Source of the DNA: Lagierella massiliensis
GTDB taxonomy: Bacteria > Bacillota > Clostridia > Tissierellales > Peptoniphilaceae
Direction of reading: 5' to 3'
Length of the DNA stretch: 64,000 nucleotides
Assembly: GCA_030532135.1 (NCBI GenBank)
Contig: JAUNLT010000004.1
Span: 1 to 64,000 of the forward strand
A program made the translations under genes and the position numbers. Below, piece after piece: positions 8,349-18,125 of this stretch. A model generated the notes under the pieces. It had not been told where the DNA came from. It searched no databases and saw nothing but the letters and a program-made list of their open reading frames with translations. Numbering within the stretch: the stretch's first letter is position 1; every line of letters begins with the position of its first letter.

Positions 8349-9692
8349 TTGGATTTATCTGTTTTAAAAGAAAAGAAATTAGAAGACTTAAAAGTGATTG
8401 CTAAAGCTTTAGGTGTTACAGGAATTTCAAAATATAGAAAAAATGAACTCATTACAGAAATAGAAAAACAAGTCAAAGTTAATGACAGAATGAACTCTGA
8501 ATCTGAAAGAGAAAAAAAACAAGAAGACTTAGAAGATTTGAATGATGATGAGGATAAAGAAAATTCTTGTGGAAACACACGAGAAATCAATGGGATATTA
8601 GATATTTTACCAGATGGGTTCGGTTTTTTAAGGTCTGATGGTTATGATTCTGGAGATGATGATATATATGTTCCTCCTGTTCAAGTTAGGAGATTTAAAC
8701 TTAAGACTGGTGACTATGTTGAGGGATTGACTAGAGAAAAGAGAGATAAAGAGAAATTTTCTCCTCTGATTTATATAAATAAGGTTAATTTTGAAACTCC
8801 TGAAAATTTAAGAAATAGGAGAAATTTTGAAGATTTGACTCCTATCTATCCAAGAGAAAGACTTGTATTAGAGCACGATAGTGAAGATCTTGCTACTAGG
8901 GTTATAGATTTAGTCTCACCGATAGGAAAAGGACAAAGAGCTATGATAGTAGCTCCGCCTAAGACGGGAAAAACTACATTACTTAAGAAAATTGCTAATG
9001 CAATTAAGAAAAATAATCCCAAAATTTATCTAATAGTCTTACTAATTGACGAGAGACCTGAAGAGGTTACAGATATGCAAAGATCTGTTGATGGTGAGGT
9101 TGTAGCTTCTACTTTTGATGAGATGCCTCAAAATCATACAAGAGTTGCAGAGATTGTGCTTGAAAGAGCAAAAAGAATGGTAGAACACGGTCACGATGTC
9201 GTAATTTTAATGGATAGTTTAACTAGACTTTCGAGAGCGTATAATATAACTAGTCCATATTCTGGAAAAACTTTGTCTGGAGGGTTAGATCCTATGGCTT
9301 TAAATCACCCTAAGAGATTTTTTGGTGCGGCAAGGAATCTGGAAGAAGGGGGATCATTAACGATTCTAGCTACTGCTCTTGTATCTACAGGAAGTAGAAT
9401 GGACGATGTTATTTTTGAGGAATTTAAAGGTACAGGTAATATGGAAGTAAAACTTGATAAGGATTTATCTGAACTTAGAATTTTTCCTGCAATTGACATA
9501 TACTCTTCAGGAACTAGAAAAGAGGAGTTGTTATTAACCGAAGAAGAACTTAGAGCGGTTAGAAAATTAAGAAGAGCTTTATCTGATGAATCTAATCAAT
9601 CTGTTGCTGATAAATTTTTTGAAATGTTAAGTAACACTAAGAGAAATAAAGATTTTGTATACAGCATTAATAAATTGAATTTTAACAGTTGA
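8349..9692 (+). CDS. rho: Transcription termination factor Rho
   Basis: Hexameric RNA-dependent ATPase that ends untranslated transcripts, 447 aa. Domain order: Rho_N helical domain (about 1-45), a short highly acidic linker (about 46-75), cold-shock-like RNA-binding domain starting at [14 protein letters not shown], then the RecA-type motor with Walker A at about 203-209 (PPKTGKT), Walker [11 protein letters not shown] and the Q-loop region. The start is TTG 8349 with TTGGAGGAAA upstream. It is first in the rho-rpmE-prmC-prfA neighbourhood typical of Firmicutes. The acidic linker (runs of E/D) is the only unusual part. Confidence 0.97.
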   Translation: MDLSVLKEKKLEDLKVIAKALGVTGISKYRKNELITEIEKQVKVNDRMNSESEREKKQEDLEDLNDDEDKENSCGNTREINGILDILPDGFGFLRSDGYDSGDDDIYVPPVQVRRFKLKTGDYVEGLTREKRDKEKFSPLIYINKVNFETPENLRNRRNFEDLTPIYPRERLVLEHDSEDLATRVIDLVSPIGKGQRAMIVAPPKTGKTTLLKKIANAIKKNNPKIYLIVLLIDERPEEVTDMQRSVDGEVVASTFDEMPQNHTRVAEIVLERAKRMVEHGHDVVILMDSLTRLSRAYNITSPYSGKTLSGGLDPMALNHPKRFFGAARNLEEGGSLTILATALVSTGSRMDDVIFEEFKGTGNMEVKLDKDLSELRIFPAIDIYSSGTRKEELLLTEEELRAVRKLRRALSDESNQSVADKFFEMLSNTKRNKDFVYSINKLNFNS

Positions 9693-9717
9693 AATTGTAA
9701 TTATGCTGTGCTATAAT
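9689..9717 (+). promoter_or_regulatory. Promoter of rpmE
   Basis: TTGAAA (9689-9694), 17-base spacer, TATAAT (9712-9717): near-perfect sigma-A promoter just upstream of rpmE. It overlaps the end of rho. Confidence 0.8.
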
Positions 9718-9761
9718 TATATAGCTAAATGTTTAATTGGTTTTGAAAGAGGTGAAAAATA

Positions 9762-9965
9762 ATGAAGGAAGGAATTCATCCAGAATATCACGAAGCTACT
9801 GTAACATGTACTACATGTGGCAATACTTTTACAACAGGATCAACTAAAGAAGAAATTAAAGTTGAAGTTTGCTCTAACTGTCATCCATTCTACACAGGCC
9901 GTCAAAGATCTGCTGAACGTGGTGGTAGAGTTGAGAAGTTTAAAGAAAAATACAATATTAAATAA
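9762..9965 (+). CDS. rpmE: 50S ribosomal protein L31, zinc-binding type
   Basis: 67-residue large-subunit ribosomal protein. It begins [16 protein letters not shown] and carries the two Cys pairs of the zinc-containing (C+) form: C-TTC around residues 16-19 and CSNC around 37-40. Family C+ L31 proteins bind Zn and are replaced by Zn-free paralogues under Zn limitation; no paralogue is in the window. GAAAGAGGTGAAA precedes the ATG. It has its own promoter and a terminator, so it is probably a single-gene transcript. Confidence 0.96.
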   Translation: MKEGIHPEYHEATVTCTTCGNTFTTGSTKEEIKVEVCSNCHPFYTGRQRSAERGGRVEKFKEKYNIK

Positions 9966-9969
9966 TTTA

Positions 9970-10000
9970 AAAAGGGCAGACAAAAAGGTTCTGCCTTTTT
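9970..10000 (+). terminator. Terminator of rpmE
   Basis: AAAAGGGCAGA (9970-9980) pairs with TCTGCCTTTTT (9990-10000), ending in a T tract. Confidence 0.85.
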
Positions 10001-10356
10001 GATTTTTAAGAAAGATTAAAAACAGCTTAGAATATACTATAAAACATATAAGAATTTTCAAAATTATTTCAATTCATATATGTTAATAATAGTAGATGTA
10101 TAAATTAAATTTAAGGCTGATAAAATATATTTATTAAAAGATTATCTTTAACACAAATTAATTAAATAAAATGACTATACTTAAATTATATAATTAATTT
10201 TATATATTTAAATATATTTATTGGTTTGTGAATTAAATGCTTTCTTGAAAAATTTAAAAATATTAAAAAATTATGGAAAATTCTTGTTATAACTGTGAAT
10301 AGCTTAAACTTTTATTTATCAGAACAAGATTTAAATTTTGCTATGGGGATTTTAAA
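10001..10356 (+). other. AT-rich intergenic region before prmC
   Basis: About 350 bases of extreme AT content with no ORF, no RNA gene consensus and no clear hairpin that I can support. It must contain the prmC promoter. A weak TTGTTA/TATAAC pair near 10284 is too closely spaced to be called. Confidence 0.3.
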
Positions 10357-11160
10357 ATGGTTATCAAAGACATTCTAGACTTATTTGGAAAAGCTGATGG
10401 GTTTTTTGTTATAGAAAATATATTACAAATGGATAGAACTTATGCGTTGTTAAATCAAGGTTTAGATATAGAAGAAGAAAAAGAAATAGCAATAAGAAAT
10501 ATCTACAATAGCTATAAGCAAAATTTTCCAATAAATTATATTTTAGAGAAAAAAAACTTTTATGGCAGGGATTTTATTGTAAAAGAAGGGGTTCTTATAC
10601 CTAGATTTGAAACGGAAATTCTAATTGAAAAATTGCTTTCAATGAAAATTGAATTTTCTCAAATTTTAGACATAGGTTGTGGAAGTGGTATAATTTCACT
10701 GACGTTAGCACTGGAAATTTCTAATTCTAAAGTTATAGGAGTGGATATTTCAGATAAAGCTTTAGAAGTTTCGTTGTTAAATAAAAATTTATTAGGTGTT
10801 AAAAATTGCAATTTTTACAAATCTGACCTATATAGCAATTTGATGGGTAAAAAATTTGATTTAATTGTTTCAAATCCACCATATATTACAAAAGATGATA
10901 TGAATAAATTAGATAGTAAGGTAAAGAAAGAACCTAAACTTGCCTTATATGGAGGCGAGGATGGGTTAGATTTTTATAAAGCTATTATTTTAAATTCTCA
11001 TTCCCATTTAAATGAAAAGGGCTACATTGCTTTTGAGATTGGATATGATCAAGGTGAAACAGTTCCCCAATTATTATATAATAGTGGTTATGAGGATATT
11101 AAAGTTATAAAAGATTATAATGGTTTTGACAGATGTGTAATTGCTAGGAGTATAAAATGA
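10357..11160 (+). CDS. prmC: Peptide chain release factor N5-glutamine methyltransferase
   Basis: SAM-dependent methyltransferase that methylates the Gln of the GGQ motif in RF1 and RF2, 267 aa. The N-terminal helical domain recognises the release factor. The Rossmann domain has motif I DIGCGSGIISL (about 105) and the substrate-glutamine motif SNPPYI (about 171-176), diagnostic for HemK/PrmC. Start ATG 10357 has only a weak GGGG upstream. Its substrate gene prfA lies 1.1 kb downstream, separated by two transporter genes. The stop overlaps the next ATG (ATGA), so translation is coupled to the first chromate transporter. Confidence 0.93.
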   Translation: MVIKDILDLFGKADGFFVIENILQMDRTYALLNQGLDIEEEKEIAIRNIYNSYKQNFPINYILEKKNFYGRDFIVKEGVLIPRFETEILIEKLLSMKIEFSQILDIGCGSGIISLTLALEISNSKVIGVDISDKALEVSLLNKNLLGVKNCNFYKSDLYSNLMGKKFDLIVSNPPYITKDDMNKLDSKVKKEPKLALYGGEDGLDFYKAIILNSHSHLNEKGYIAFEIGYDQGETVPQLLYNSGYEDIKVIKDYNGFDRCVIARSIK

Positions 11161-11675
11161 TTTTTTTGAAATTATTTATGACTTTTTTTAAGATTGGATT
11201 ATTTAGCTTTGGCGGAGGCTATGCTATGATTCCTTTAATAACACAGGAAGTAGTTATGTCTAATTCGTGGATTAACAAGTCGGATTTTATAAATATAATT
11301 TCAATTTCTCAAATTACTCCAGGGCCGATAGCAATTAATATTGCTACATTTATTGGTTTTAATTTAAAAGGATTACTTGGCTCAATCACTGCGACAATTT
11401 CTGTTATTCTCCCATCAATTTTTCTTGTAAGTTTAATGTTTATATTTCTTAGAAAATTTCGAAGTAATGAATATTTAAATATGTTTTTAGAAGGAATTAA
11501 AGTTGTTATAATAGGATTAATAGGTGCGGGATTCATGTCTTTAGCTACAGAAGGTTTGACGTCTATTTCAGGTATAATTGTTTTTATATTATCTTTTTAT
11601 GCTGTGGGTATAAAAAAAATAAATCCTATTCCAGTTATTGTATTAGCAGGAATCATTGGTATTTTCACTAACTAG
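11157..11675 (+). CDS. Chromate transporter family protein, first half-size subunit
   Basis: Integral membrane protein of the CHR family, 172 aa with about five hydrophobic segments. The CHR signature is FGGGYAMIPLITQEVV (about residues 19-34) and later QITPGPIAINIATFIG. Short CHR proteins are encoded as tandem pairs and act together as one transporter. Chromate export is proven only for some members, and a native anion substrate is likely in an anaerobe (inference). The start overlaps the prmC stop, and the paralogue follows nine bases later. Confidence 0.88.
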   Translation: MIFLKLFMTFFKIGLFSFGGGYAMIPLITQEVVMSNSWINKSDFINIISISQITPGPIAINIATFIGFNLKGLLGSITATISVILPSIFLVSLMFIFLRKFRSNEYLNMFLEGIKVVIIGLIGAGFMSLATEGLTSISGIIVFILSFYAVGIKKINPIPVIVLAGIIGIFTN

Positions 11676-11684
11676 GAGGTTGTT

Positions 11685-12221
11685 TTGTTTTATTTTACAC
11701 TTTTTAAAACTTTCTTTTTAATAGGTGCATTTACCATAGGTGGTGGAGTAGCTATGATTCCTATTATCGAGAGGGAAGTAGTAGATAATAAAAAATGGCT
11801 TAATAACGAGGAATTTATGGAAGCGTTAATGGTTTCTCAGGGACTTCCTGGTGTACTTGCAATTAATATGTCCGTGTACATAGGGCTTAAAATCAAAGGT
11901 CCAAAAGGAGCATTTTTTTGTGCACTTGGAGCGGTATTGCCTTCTTTTTTAATTGTTAGTTTAATCGCCCATTTTTATAACTCTATTGGACATTTTGAAA
12001 TTGCTCAAAAGATTTTCAAGGGTGCCATCCCAGCTGTTGCAGCTGTTATAGCAGCATCAGTATATAGTCTTGGGAAAAAGTCAGGGTTTGGGATTTTGCA
12101 ATTTCTGATTGCTTTTTTTATTGCAATCTCTGTTGAATTGTTTAACGTAAGTCCAATCTTATTAATAGTAGGATTTGGAATATCGAGTATTATATATAGG
12201 AAATTTATTAAAAGGACATAG
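11685..12221 (+). CDS. Chromate transporter family protein, second half-size subunit
   Basis: 178-residue partner of the preceding gene, with the matching signature IGGGVAMIPIIEREVV and SQGLPGVLAINMSVYIG, five or six membrane segments. Start is TTG 11685 with AGGAGG four bases or so upstream. Being homologous to its neighbour but diverged, the pair probably forms an antiparallel heterodimer, as described for short-chain CHR pairs. It ends 11 bases before prfA, so the transporter genes are inside the prmC-prfA transcript. Confidence 0.87.
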   Translation: MFYFTLFKTFFLIGAFTIGGGVAMIPIIEREVVDNKKWLNNEEFMEALMVSQGLPGVLAINMSVYIGLKIKGPKGAFFCALGAVLPSFLIVSLIAHFYNSIGHFEIAQKIFKGAIPAVAAVIAASVYSLGKKSGFGILQFLIAFFIAISVELFNVSPILLIVGFGISSIIYRKFIKRT

Positions 12222-12232
12222 AGGTGAGGTAA

Positions 12233-13300
12233 ATGTTTGAAAATTTAGCTGCTGTAGAGGAAAAATTTCATAAATTGGAATTTGAAATTGCAGATCCTGA
12301 AGTAATGAAGGATATGGACAATTGGCAAAAATTGGTTAGAGAACATGCGGATTTAAAACCTATTGTTGAAAAATATGATGAATTGCAAAAAGCAAAAGAC
12401 ACTTTAGAAGAGGATAAAGAACTTCTAAATGAAAAGCTTGATGATGAGATGAAAGAGCTTTTAAAAGAAGAAATATCTGGTCTTGAAAATGATATAGAAA
12501 AATTTGAAGAAGAATTAAAGATTTTATTATTACCTAAGGATCCTAATGATCACAAAAATGTTTTTCTAGAAATTCGAGCAGGAGCGGGAGGAGATGAGGC
12601 TGGTCTTTTTGCCGGAGAACTCCTAAGAATGTATAAAATGTTTGCAGACTCAATGAATTGGAAGACTGAAATTATGGATTTGACTGATCAGGGTGTTGGT
12701 GGAATAAAAGAAGCAATAGTAATGATTACTGGTGAAGGAGCTTATTCTAAATTAAAATATGAATCTGGGGTTCATAGGGTTCAAAGAGTGCCAGAAACAG
12801 AATCGGGAGGAAGAATTCACACTTCCGCAGCTACTGTGGCAGTGCTTCCAGAAGCAGACGATGTAGATGTGCAAATAGAACAAAAAGATATAAGAGTAGA
12901 TGTTTTTAGATCTTCAGGAAACGGTGGACAGTCTGTTAATACAACAGACTCGGCTGTTAGAATAACACATATTCCAACAGGCATTGTGGTTTCTTGTCAA
13001 GACGAGAAATCTCAACTTAAAAATAAAGACAAGGCAATGAAAATATTAAAGTCACGTCTTTATGATAAGATGCTTGAAGAACAGAATAAAGATATTGCAG
13101 ATGCAAGAAAATCTCAAGTGGGTTCAGGAGACAGATCTGAGAGAATTAGAACATATAATTTTCCTCAAGGAAGAATAACTGATCATAGAATCAATATGAC
13201 TATTTATAAACTTCAGAATTTTTTAGATGGAGATATTGAAGAAATGATAGATGCACTTATTACCTATGATCAAACTGAAAAATTAAAACTCGTAGGATAG
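12233..13300 (+). CDS. prfA: Peptide chain release factor 1
   Basis: Class I release factor reading UAA/UAG, 355 aa, normal length. The catalytic GGQ is at residues 231-233 ([10 protein letters not shown]), the Gln of which PrmC methylates. The PxT anticodon-like motif region is seen in [16 protein letters not shown] (residues about 181-196). AGGTGAGGT precedes ATG 12233. A terminator hairpin overlaps its stop codon. Confidence 0.97.
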   Translation: MFENLAAVEEKFHKLEFEIADPEVMKDMDNWQKLVREHADLKPIVEKYDELQKAKDTLEEDKELLNEKLDDEMKELLKEEISGLENDIEKFEEELKILLLPKDPNDHKNVFLEIRAGAGGDEAGLFAGELLRMYKMFADSMNWKTEIMDLTDQGVGGIKEAIVMITGEGAYSKLKYESGVHRVQRVPETESGGRIHTSAATVAVLPEADDVDVQIEQKDIRVDVFRSSGNGGQSVNTTDSAVRITHIPTGIVVSCQDEKSQLKNKDKAMKILKSRLYDKMLEEQNKDIADARKSQVGSGDRSERIRTYNFPQGRITDHRINMTIYKLQNFLDGDIEEMIDALITYDQTEKLKLVG

Positions 13301-13318
13301 CATTTATGCTATCCTTTT
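13294..13318 (+). terminator. Terminator of prfA
   Basis: AGGATAGCAT-TT-ATGCTATCCT followed by TTT, enclosing the prfA TAG stop. Confidence 0.7.
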
Positions 13319-13370
13319 AAATTAAGAAATATTTTATTCTCTTATGATATAATTTTGTTTGGAGAAGCGT

Positions 13371-14624
13371 ATGAAAAATATAGATATATTAGACATTTCG
13401 AATGATAAAAAGAGCTATAATGGAGCTAAAAATATTGAAGCGGTTCTAAATATTTTAAAAAATCCTCAAGATAATTTAAATATCATACATGTGGCAGGAA
13501 CAAATGGAAAGGGGTCAGTTTGCAATTTTATTGCAAATGCTTTAGAAGAAAATGGGTATAAAGTAGGATTATACACATCTCCTGCCATTTTTGATAATAC
13601 AGATAGATTCAAAATAAATCATGAAAATATTAATGACAAAAGGTTATTTAAATACTATGAGGATATAAAAAAACTATGTAAAGAGCATAGTATAGAGATA
13701 AACGAATTTGATATTGCTACAGTAATAGCTTTTTTATATTTTTATGAGCAAGATTGTGACTTTGCAGTAGTAGAAGTTGGAATAGGTGGAAGAGTAGATT
13801 CTACAAATGTAATAAAAAGATCCTTAGTATCGGTTATTCTCAATATAGGATTTGATCATATGGATTTGTTGGGAGATACTTTAGAAGATATTGCATATGA
13901 AAAATCAGGAATTATTAAAAATAATTCAACGGTAGTTTATTATCCTCAAGAGGATAGCATTAATAAAATTATAGAAGACCAAGCTAGGATTAAAAATTCT
14001 CAAATTATAAAACCGGATTTTTCTAAGATTAAAGATATTAATGTTTCAAAAGATATTTTAAAGTTTAAATATAAAGGATACAATTTCGATTTATTGCTTA
14101 AGTCTCATATTCAGAAATTTAATAGTGTAATAGCTTTTGAAGTTATAAATAAGGTAAAGGAAAAAGGGTTTAATATTTCTTTAGACAAGGCTGTAAGAGG
14201 AATAAATAGCACTTATATTCCTGGTAGGTTTGAAAAAATGAGAACAAAACCAGATGTAATTGTAGATGGAAGTCACAATGAAAAGGCTGTTTTATCTCTT
14301 AAAAATACTTTGAAAAAAATTTATCCTAATGAAAAACTTGTATTTATAATTGGGTTTTATAAAGATAAGGAATATGAAAAATTAATTCAGTTGACTTCAG
14401 AATTAGCATATTGTTATATATGTTGTGAAAGTGGTTCAAAAAGAAGTTTAAACTCTAAAACACTTTTTGAAATTTCTAACAAATACTCTAATATGGTGTA
14501 TGATAAAAAAACTATTGAAAATTCTATTGAATTTGCTCTAGATAAATTCAAAGATAGAAATATTGTAATTTATGGATCTTTGTCATTGGTTTCAAAGGTT
14601 TCTAAGTACTTTAATAAGGAGTAA
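13371..14624 (+). CDS. folC: Bifunctional folylpolyglutamate / dihydrofolate synthase
   Basis: Mur-ligase-like enzyme adding glutamate to folates, cytoplasmic, 417 aa. The P-loop is at residues 43-49 (GTNGKGS). The second family motif is VVEVGIGGRVDSTN. The C-terminal Mur ligase domain follows with a conserved DGSHNEKA. A TTG at 13359 is in frame, but GGAGAAG directly before ATG 13371 is the ribosome binding site, so I start at 13371. One-carbon folates are also needed by the gcv operon 9 kb away. It is followed after three bases by murB. Confidence 0.93.
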   Translation: MKNIDILDISNDKKSYNGAKNIEAVLNILKNPQDNLNIIHVAGTNGKGSVCNFIANALEENGYKVGLYTSPAIFDNTDRFKINHENINDKRLFKYYEDIKKLCKEHSIEINEFDIATVIAFLYFYEQDCDFAVVEVGIGGRVDSTNVIKRSLVSVILNIGFDHMDLLGDTLEDIAYEKSGIIKNNSTVVYYPQEDSINKIIEDQARIKNSQIIKPDFSKIKDINVSKDILKFKYKGYNFDLLLKSHIQKFNSVIAFEVINKVKEKGFNISLDKAVRGINSTYIPGRFEKMRTKPDVIVDGSHNEKAVLSLKNTLKKIYPNEKLVFIIGFYKDKEYEKLIQLTSELAYCYICCESGSKRSLNSKTLFEISNKYSNMVYDKKTIENSIEFALDKFKDRNIVIYGSLSLVSKVSKYFNKE

Positions 14625-14627
14625 ATT

Positions 14628-15542
14628 ATGAATATTGATTACAAAAAATTGTTCTTGGATATAGATGTGGGTGAAATTCTCTTTGATGAGCCAATGAAAA
14701 ACCATACGACATTCAAAATTGGTGGTCCATGTGATGTTCTAATAATGCCTACAAAGATAGACCAAATTTTAAATGCATTAAAAGTTATTAAAAAAAATAA
14801 TCTTGACTACATGATAATTGGAAATGGTAGCAATCTCTTAGTTTCGGACATGGGAATTAGGAAAGTCATAATTAAGTTACATACCAACTTTTCAAAGATG
14901 ACTTTGGCTAAAGAAAAAATAATTTCACAGTCGGGCGCCATGCTTAAGGATATAGCTCTTTTAGCACTTAATAACGAGCTTAGTGGATTTGAGTTTGCTT
15001 CTGGAATTCCTGGCGATTTAGGTGGTGCCATTACTATGAATGCTGGAGCATATGGTGGAGAGATGAAAGATGTATTAGAATCTGTTAAAGTCATAGACAA
15101 AGATCTTAACGTCTACGACATACCTGTTGAAGAGATGAGTTTAAGGTACAGAAATTCTAAAATTCAAGATGAGGATTTAATAGTAATAGAAGGTACTATT
15201 AAACTTGTACCTGGAAAATTTGATAAGATTAAGGCATATCAAGACGAACTTTCCTTTAAAAGAAAGTCTAAACAACCTTTAGAATATCCTTCAGCAGGTT
15301 CTACCTTCAAGAGACCCGAAGGATATTTTGCGGGAAAGTTAATTGATGACAGTGGGTTAAGAGGATATAGATACAAGGACGCAATGGTTAGTGAAAAGCA
15401 TTGTGGATTTGTGATAAACGCTAATAATGCAGATTGTGATCAGGTTTTATATGTGATAAATCATGTTAAAAATACGGTTTTTGAGAAGTTCGGTGTTACA
15501 TTAGAACCGGAGGTAAGAATTATTGGAGAATTTACAGAATAA
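14628..15542 (+). CDS. murB: UDP-N-acetylenolpyruvoylglucosamine reductase
   Basis: FAD enzyme making UDP-N-acetylmuramate, second step of peptidoglycan precursor synthesis, 304 aa (type IIa short form usual in Firmicutes). Motifs: NHTTFKIGGPCDVL at the FAD-binding start, GNGSNLLVSD, SGIPGDLGGAITMNAGAYGG, the catalytic Ser in PSAGSTFKRP, and the C-terminal Glu in LEPEVRIIGEF. AAGGAG lies upstream of ATG 14628. The 3' end overlaps the next gene by 20 bases. Confidence 0.96.
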   Translation: MNIDYKKLFLDIDVGEILFDEPMKNHTTFKIGGPCDVLIMPTKIDQILNALKVIKKNNLDYMIIGNGSNLLVSDMGIRKVIIKLHTNFSKMTLAKEKIISQSGAMLKDIALLALNNELSGFEFASGIPGDLGGAITMNAGAYGGEMKDVLESVKVIDKDLNVYDIPVEEMSLRYRNSKIQDEDLIVIEGTIKLVPGKFDKIKAYQDELSFKRKSKQPLEYPSAGSTFKRPEGYFAGKLIDDSGLRGYRYKDAMVSEKHCGFVINANNADCDQVLYVINHVKNTVFEKFGVTLEPEVRIIGEFTE

Positions 15543-16281
15543 AGTTATTGCCGATTATCACACTCATACGAAATATAGTAGAAATAATCATGGCAAAGGG
15601 ACGATTAGAGAAAATGTGGAGGCTGCAATAAAAAGAGGCCTTAAAGAAATATACATTACAGATCATGGGCCGGGACATTATTTATATGGAATTAAAAAAA
15701 ATAATATAATAAAAGCAAGAAGAGAAATTGATGAACTAAAGACAGAATATAAAAATAAAATTGATATTTTTTTTGGTGTAGAAGCAAATGTAATAGGCTA
15801 TGACGGAACTTATGACATTCCTAAGGAATATACAAAATATTTTGATATTATAAATTTAGGGTTTCACAATGGGGTTGTATTTAAAGATTTTAAAAGTTAT
15901 GTAATATACCGCTTCATTAATAAAATTAAATTCTCAAAGAGAATAAAAGCATATGCAACAAAAAAAAACACTGAAGCATTAATAAAAATAATTGAAAAAG
16001 AAAAAATTTTTACTATAACTCATCCAGGAGATAAAGTTCCTGTGGATATTAAAAAACTTGCAAAAGCTTGTTGCAAAACTGGAACTGCATTAGAGATAAA
16101 TTCATCTCACAAAAATCTATCAATCGATCAGTTGAAAGAAATTAAGAACCTGGATGTAAAATTTACCCTTGGTTCCGATGCCCATAGACCTGAATATGTA
16201 GGTAATTTAAAGAACGCAATTAACAGAATGATAGAAGTAGGTATAGAAAGCTATAGAGTTTTAAACTTTAGAAGGAGATAA
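15523..16281 (+). CDS. PHP domain phosphoesterase
   Basis: 252-residue cytoplasmic metal-dependent hydrolase of the PHP family (YcdX / histidinol-phosphatase-like). The first motif DYHTHTKYS supplies the HxH metal ligands. Others are ITDHGPGH, FFGVEANVIGYDG, THPGD and the C-terminal LGSDAHRPEY. The substrate is unknown; a his operon is not present, so a histidinol phosphatase name would not be justified. Start TTG 15523 lies inside murB, with CGGAGGT (15509-15515) at ideal spacing. It is followed by rapZ after four bases. Confidence 0.85.
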   Translation: MENLQNKVIADYHTHTKYSRNNHGKGTIRENVEAAIKRGLKEIYITDHGPGHYLYGIKKNNIIKARREIDELKTEYKNKIDIFFGVEANVIGYDGTYDIPKEYTKYFDIINLGFHNGVVFKDFKSYVIYRFINKIKFSKRIKAYATKKNTEALIKIIEKEKIFTITHPGDKVPVDIKKLAKACCKTGTALEINSSHKNLSIDQLKEIKNLDVKFTLGSDAHRPEYVGNLKNAINRMIEVGIESYRVLNFRRR

Positions 16282-16285
16282 AATA

Positions 16286-17146
16286 ATGAGAATAGTCATT
16301 GTAACAGGCATGTCTGGAGCAGGAAAGACTGCTGCATTAAATGTGCTTGAAGATTTAGGGTATTATGCAGTTGATAATTTACCTCCAGCATTAATTAAAG
16401 ACTTTATTAAACTTCTAAGTACTAATAAATCAGATATTACCAAGACTGCTATTGTTGTAGATATTAGGAGTGGAATTGCATTTAATAAGCTCTATGAAGA
16501 AATTTTGCATCTTAAAGACATTGGAGAGGACATAAGTATCTTATTTCTAGATTCTAAAAGCGAAATTTTGGTTCGAAGATTTAAAGAATTAAGAAGACCT
16601 CATCCTTTAGGCAATAAAGGCAATATACTTCTTGAAATAAAAGAGGAAAGAGAGAAACTTAATGTATTAAGAGAAAATGCAACACATATAATTGATACTT
16701 CATCGCTAACGTTAGGAGAATTAAAAAGTAGAATTATATCCTATTATGGAAGTGACAAAAATAGTGATAAAAATCTAAATATTACAATTATGTCTTTTGG
16801 ATTTAAAAATGGTATGTTATTAGATGCGGATTTAGTATTTGATGTTAGGTTTATTCCCAATCCATATTATGTAGAATCTCTTAAAGAAAAGACTGGTGAA
16901 GATGAAGAAATACAGAATTTTGTTTTCAAATATGAAAGAACAGATATTTTCTTGGAAAAAGTTCAAGACTTGGTAAAATTTCTCATTCCATATTATAAGG
17001 AAGAAGGCAAGTCAAATTTAGTAATAGGAATTGGCTGTACAGGAGGAAGACATAGATCTACTGTTATAGCTAATGAATTGGGAAGAAGATTAGAAAATAG
17101 TGGGGAAACTGTATTTGTTTCCCATAGAGACTCTAGATTTTGGTAA
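16286..17146 (+). CDS. rapZ: RNase adapter / nucleotide-binding protein RapZ (YvcJ family)
   Basis: 286 aa, P-loop protein: TGMSGAGKT at residues 7-15 is the Walker A, then DLGYYAVDNLPP typical of the family, and a C-terminal domain with GIGCTGGRHRSTVIANEL that binds glucosamine-6-phosphate in the E. coli protein. In E. coli RapZ regulates GlmS mRNA; in Bacillus (YvcJ) the role is less clear. AAGGAGATAAAATA precedes ATG 16286. It overlaps the possible TTG start of yvcK, and rapZ-yvcK-whiA is a conserved cluster. Confidence 0.94.
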   Translation: MRIVIVTGMSGAGKTAALNVLEDLGYYAVDNLPPALIKDFIKLLSTNKSDITKTAIVVDIRSGIAFNKLYEEILHLKDIGEDISILFLDSKSEILVRRFKELRRPHPLGNKGNILLEIKEEREKLNVLRENATHIIDTSSLTLGELKSRIISYYGSDKNSDKNLNITIMSFGFKNGMLLDADLVFDVRFIPNPYYVESLKEKTGEDEEIQNFVFKYERTDIFLEKVQDLVKFLIPYYKEEGKSNLVIGIGCTGGRHRSTVIANELGRRLENSGETVFVSHRDSRFW

Positions 17147-17151
17147 GAGAG

Positions 17152-18093
17152 ATGAAAATTGTAACAATTGGTGGTGGAACAGGAAATTCTACCATATTAA
17201 AAGGTTTAAAAAAAATAACTAAAGATATTACTACAATAGTAACTGTAGCTGATGATGGCGGAGGATCTGGAATTATAAGAAAAGATTTAGGAATTCTTCC
17301 TCCAGGGGATATTAGAGCCTGTTTATTAGCTTTAGCAAATGCAGAACCTGAGATGAAAAACTTAATGGATTATAGATTTAAGGAAGGTTCATTAAAGGAT
17401 CAATCGTTTGGCAATTTATTTATCGCTGCTATGGTTGATATATATGGCAGTTTTGATAGAGCGATTAAGGAGGCTTCAAAGGTTTTAGCAATAACAGGAA
17501 AGGTATTACCAATGACTTTAGAGGATGTAACCCTATATGCAGAATTGGATGATGGATCTTTAATTAGAGGAGAGTCTAATATAGGTAGAATTACAAAATC
17601 ATGTTCACATTCTATAAAAAAAGTTTATTTAAAACCTGAAGGTCTTAAACCCATGAAAGAATCAGTAAAGGAAATTATAGATGCTGATGTGGTATTAATT
17701 GGTCCAGGAAGTCTATTTACTTCTATTATGCCAAACTTGTTAATTGAAGATATTTCTAAAGCTGTAAGAGAAACTAAAGCAACAGTTTACTACATTTGCA
17801 ACTTAATGACTCAAAATGGAGAAACTTGTGGATATTCTGTTTCAGATCATGTGAATGCAATTAATTATCATATTGGCTATTCAATTATAGATAAAGTCAT
17901 AGTTAACAAACAAGAGATACCCGAATATTTGCTTAGTAGATATGAGAGTAAACCGGTTTATTTTACAGATGAAGACAAAGCTTTATTAGAAAATTATGAA
18001 ATTATAGAGCTTGATTGCTTTATCAATTACAAGGATAAAGTATGTCATGACTATACAAAGATAAATAAACTTCTATTAAAAGAATTTAAATAA
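17152..18093 (+). CDS. yvcK: Gluconeogenesis factor YvcK / CofD-like protein
   Basis: Rossmann-fold protein of the CofD/YvcK family, 313 aa. It starts MKIVTIGGGTGNSTILKGLK, with a later ADDGGGSGIIRKDLG (about 36-50) and IGPGSLFTSIMPNLL. In Bacillus it is needed for growth on gluconeogenic carbon and for normal wall synthesis and binds UDP-sugars, here fitting the nearby murB and glmM. Start is uncertain: ATG 17152 has GAGAG too close, and the in-frame TTG at 17140 has no ribosome binding site. Ends at a bidirectional terminator. Confidence 0.92.
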   Translation: MKIVTIGGGTGNSTILKGLKKITKDITTIVTVADDGGGSGIIRKDLGILPPGDIRACLLALANAEPEMKNLMDYRFKEGSLKDQSFGNLFIAAMVDIYGSFDRAIKEASKVLAITGKVLPMTLEDVTLYAELDDGSLIRGESNIGRITKSCSHSIKKVYLKPEGLKPMKESVKEIIDADVVLIGPGSLFTSIMPNLLIEDISKAVRETKATVYYICNLMTQNGETCGYSVSDHVNAINYHIGYSIIDKVIVNKQEIPEYLLSRYESKPVYFTDEDKALLENYEIIELDCFINYKDKVCHDYTKINKLLLKEFK

Positions 18094-18125
18094 AGAAACA
18101 GCTTATTTAAGCTGTTTCTTTATTT
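18088..18125. terminator. Bidirectional terminator between yvcK and the serine hydrolase
   Basis: Perfect 18-bp stem (18088-18105 with 18108-18125, core GAAACAGCTTA) with flanking A and T runs on both strands. It contains the stop codons of both converging genes. Confidence 0.85.

Noticed and set aside
9817-10002. 61-codon + strand ORF overlapping rpmE
   Set aside because: Out of frame with rpmE, no ribosome binding site, and it ends in the rpmE terminator.
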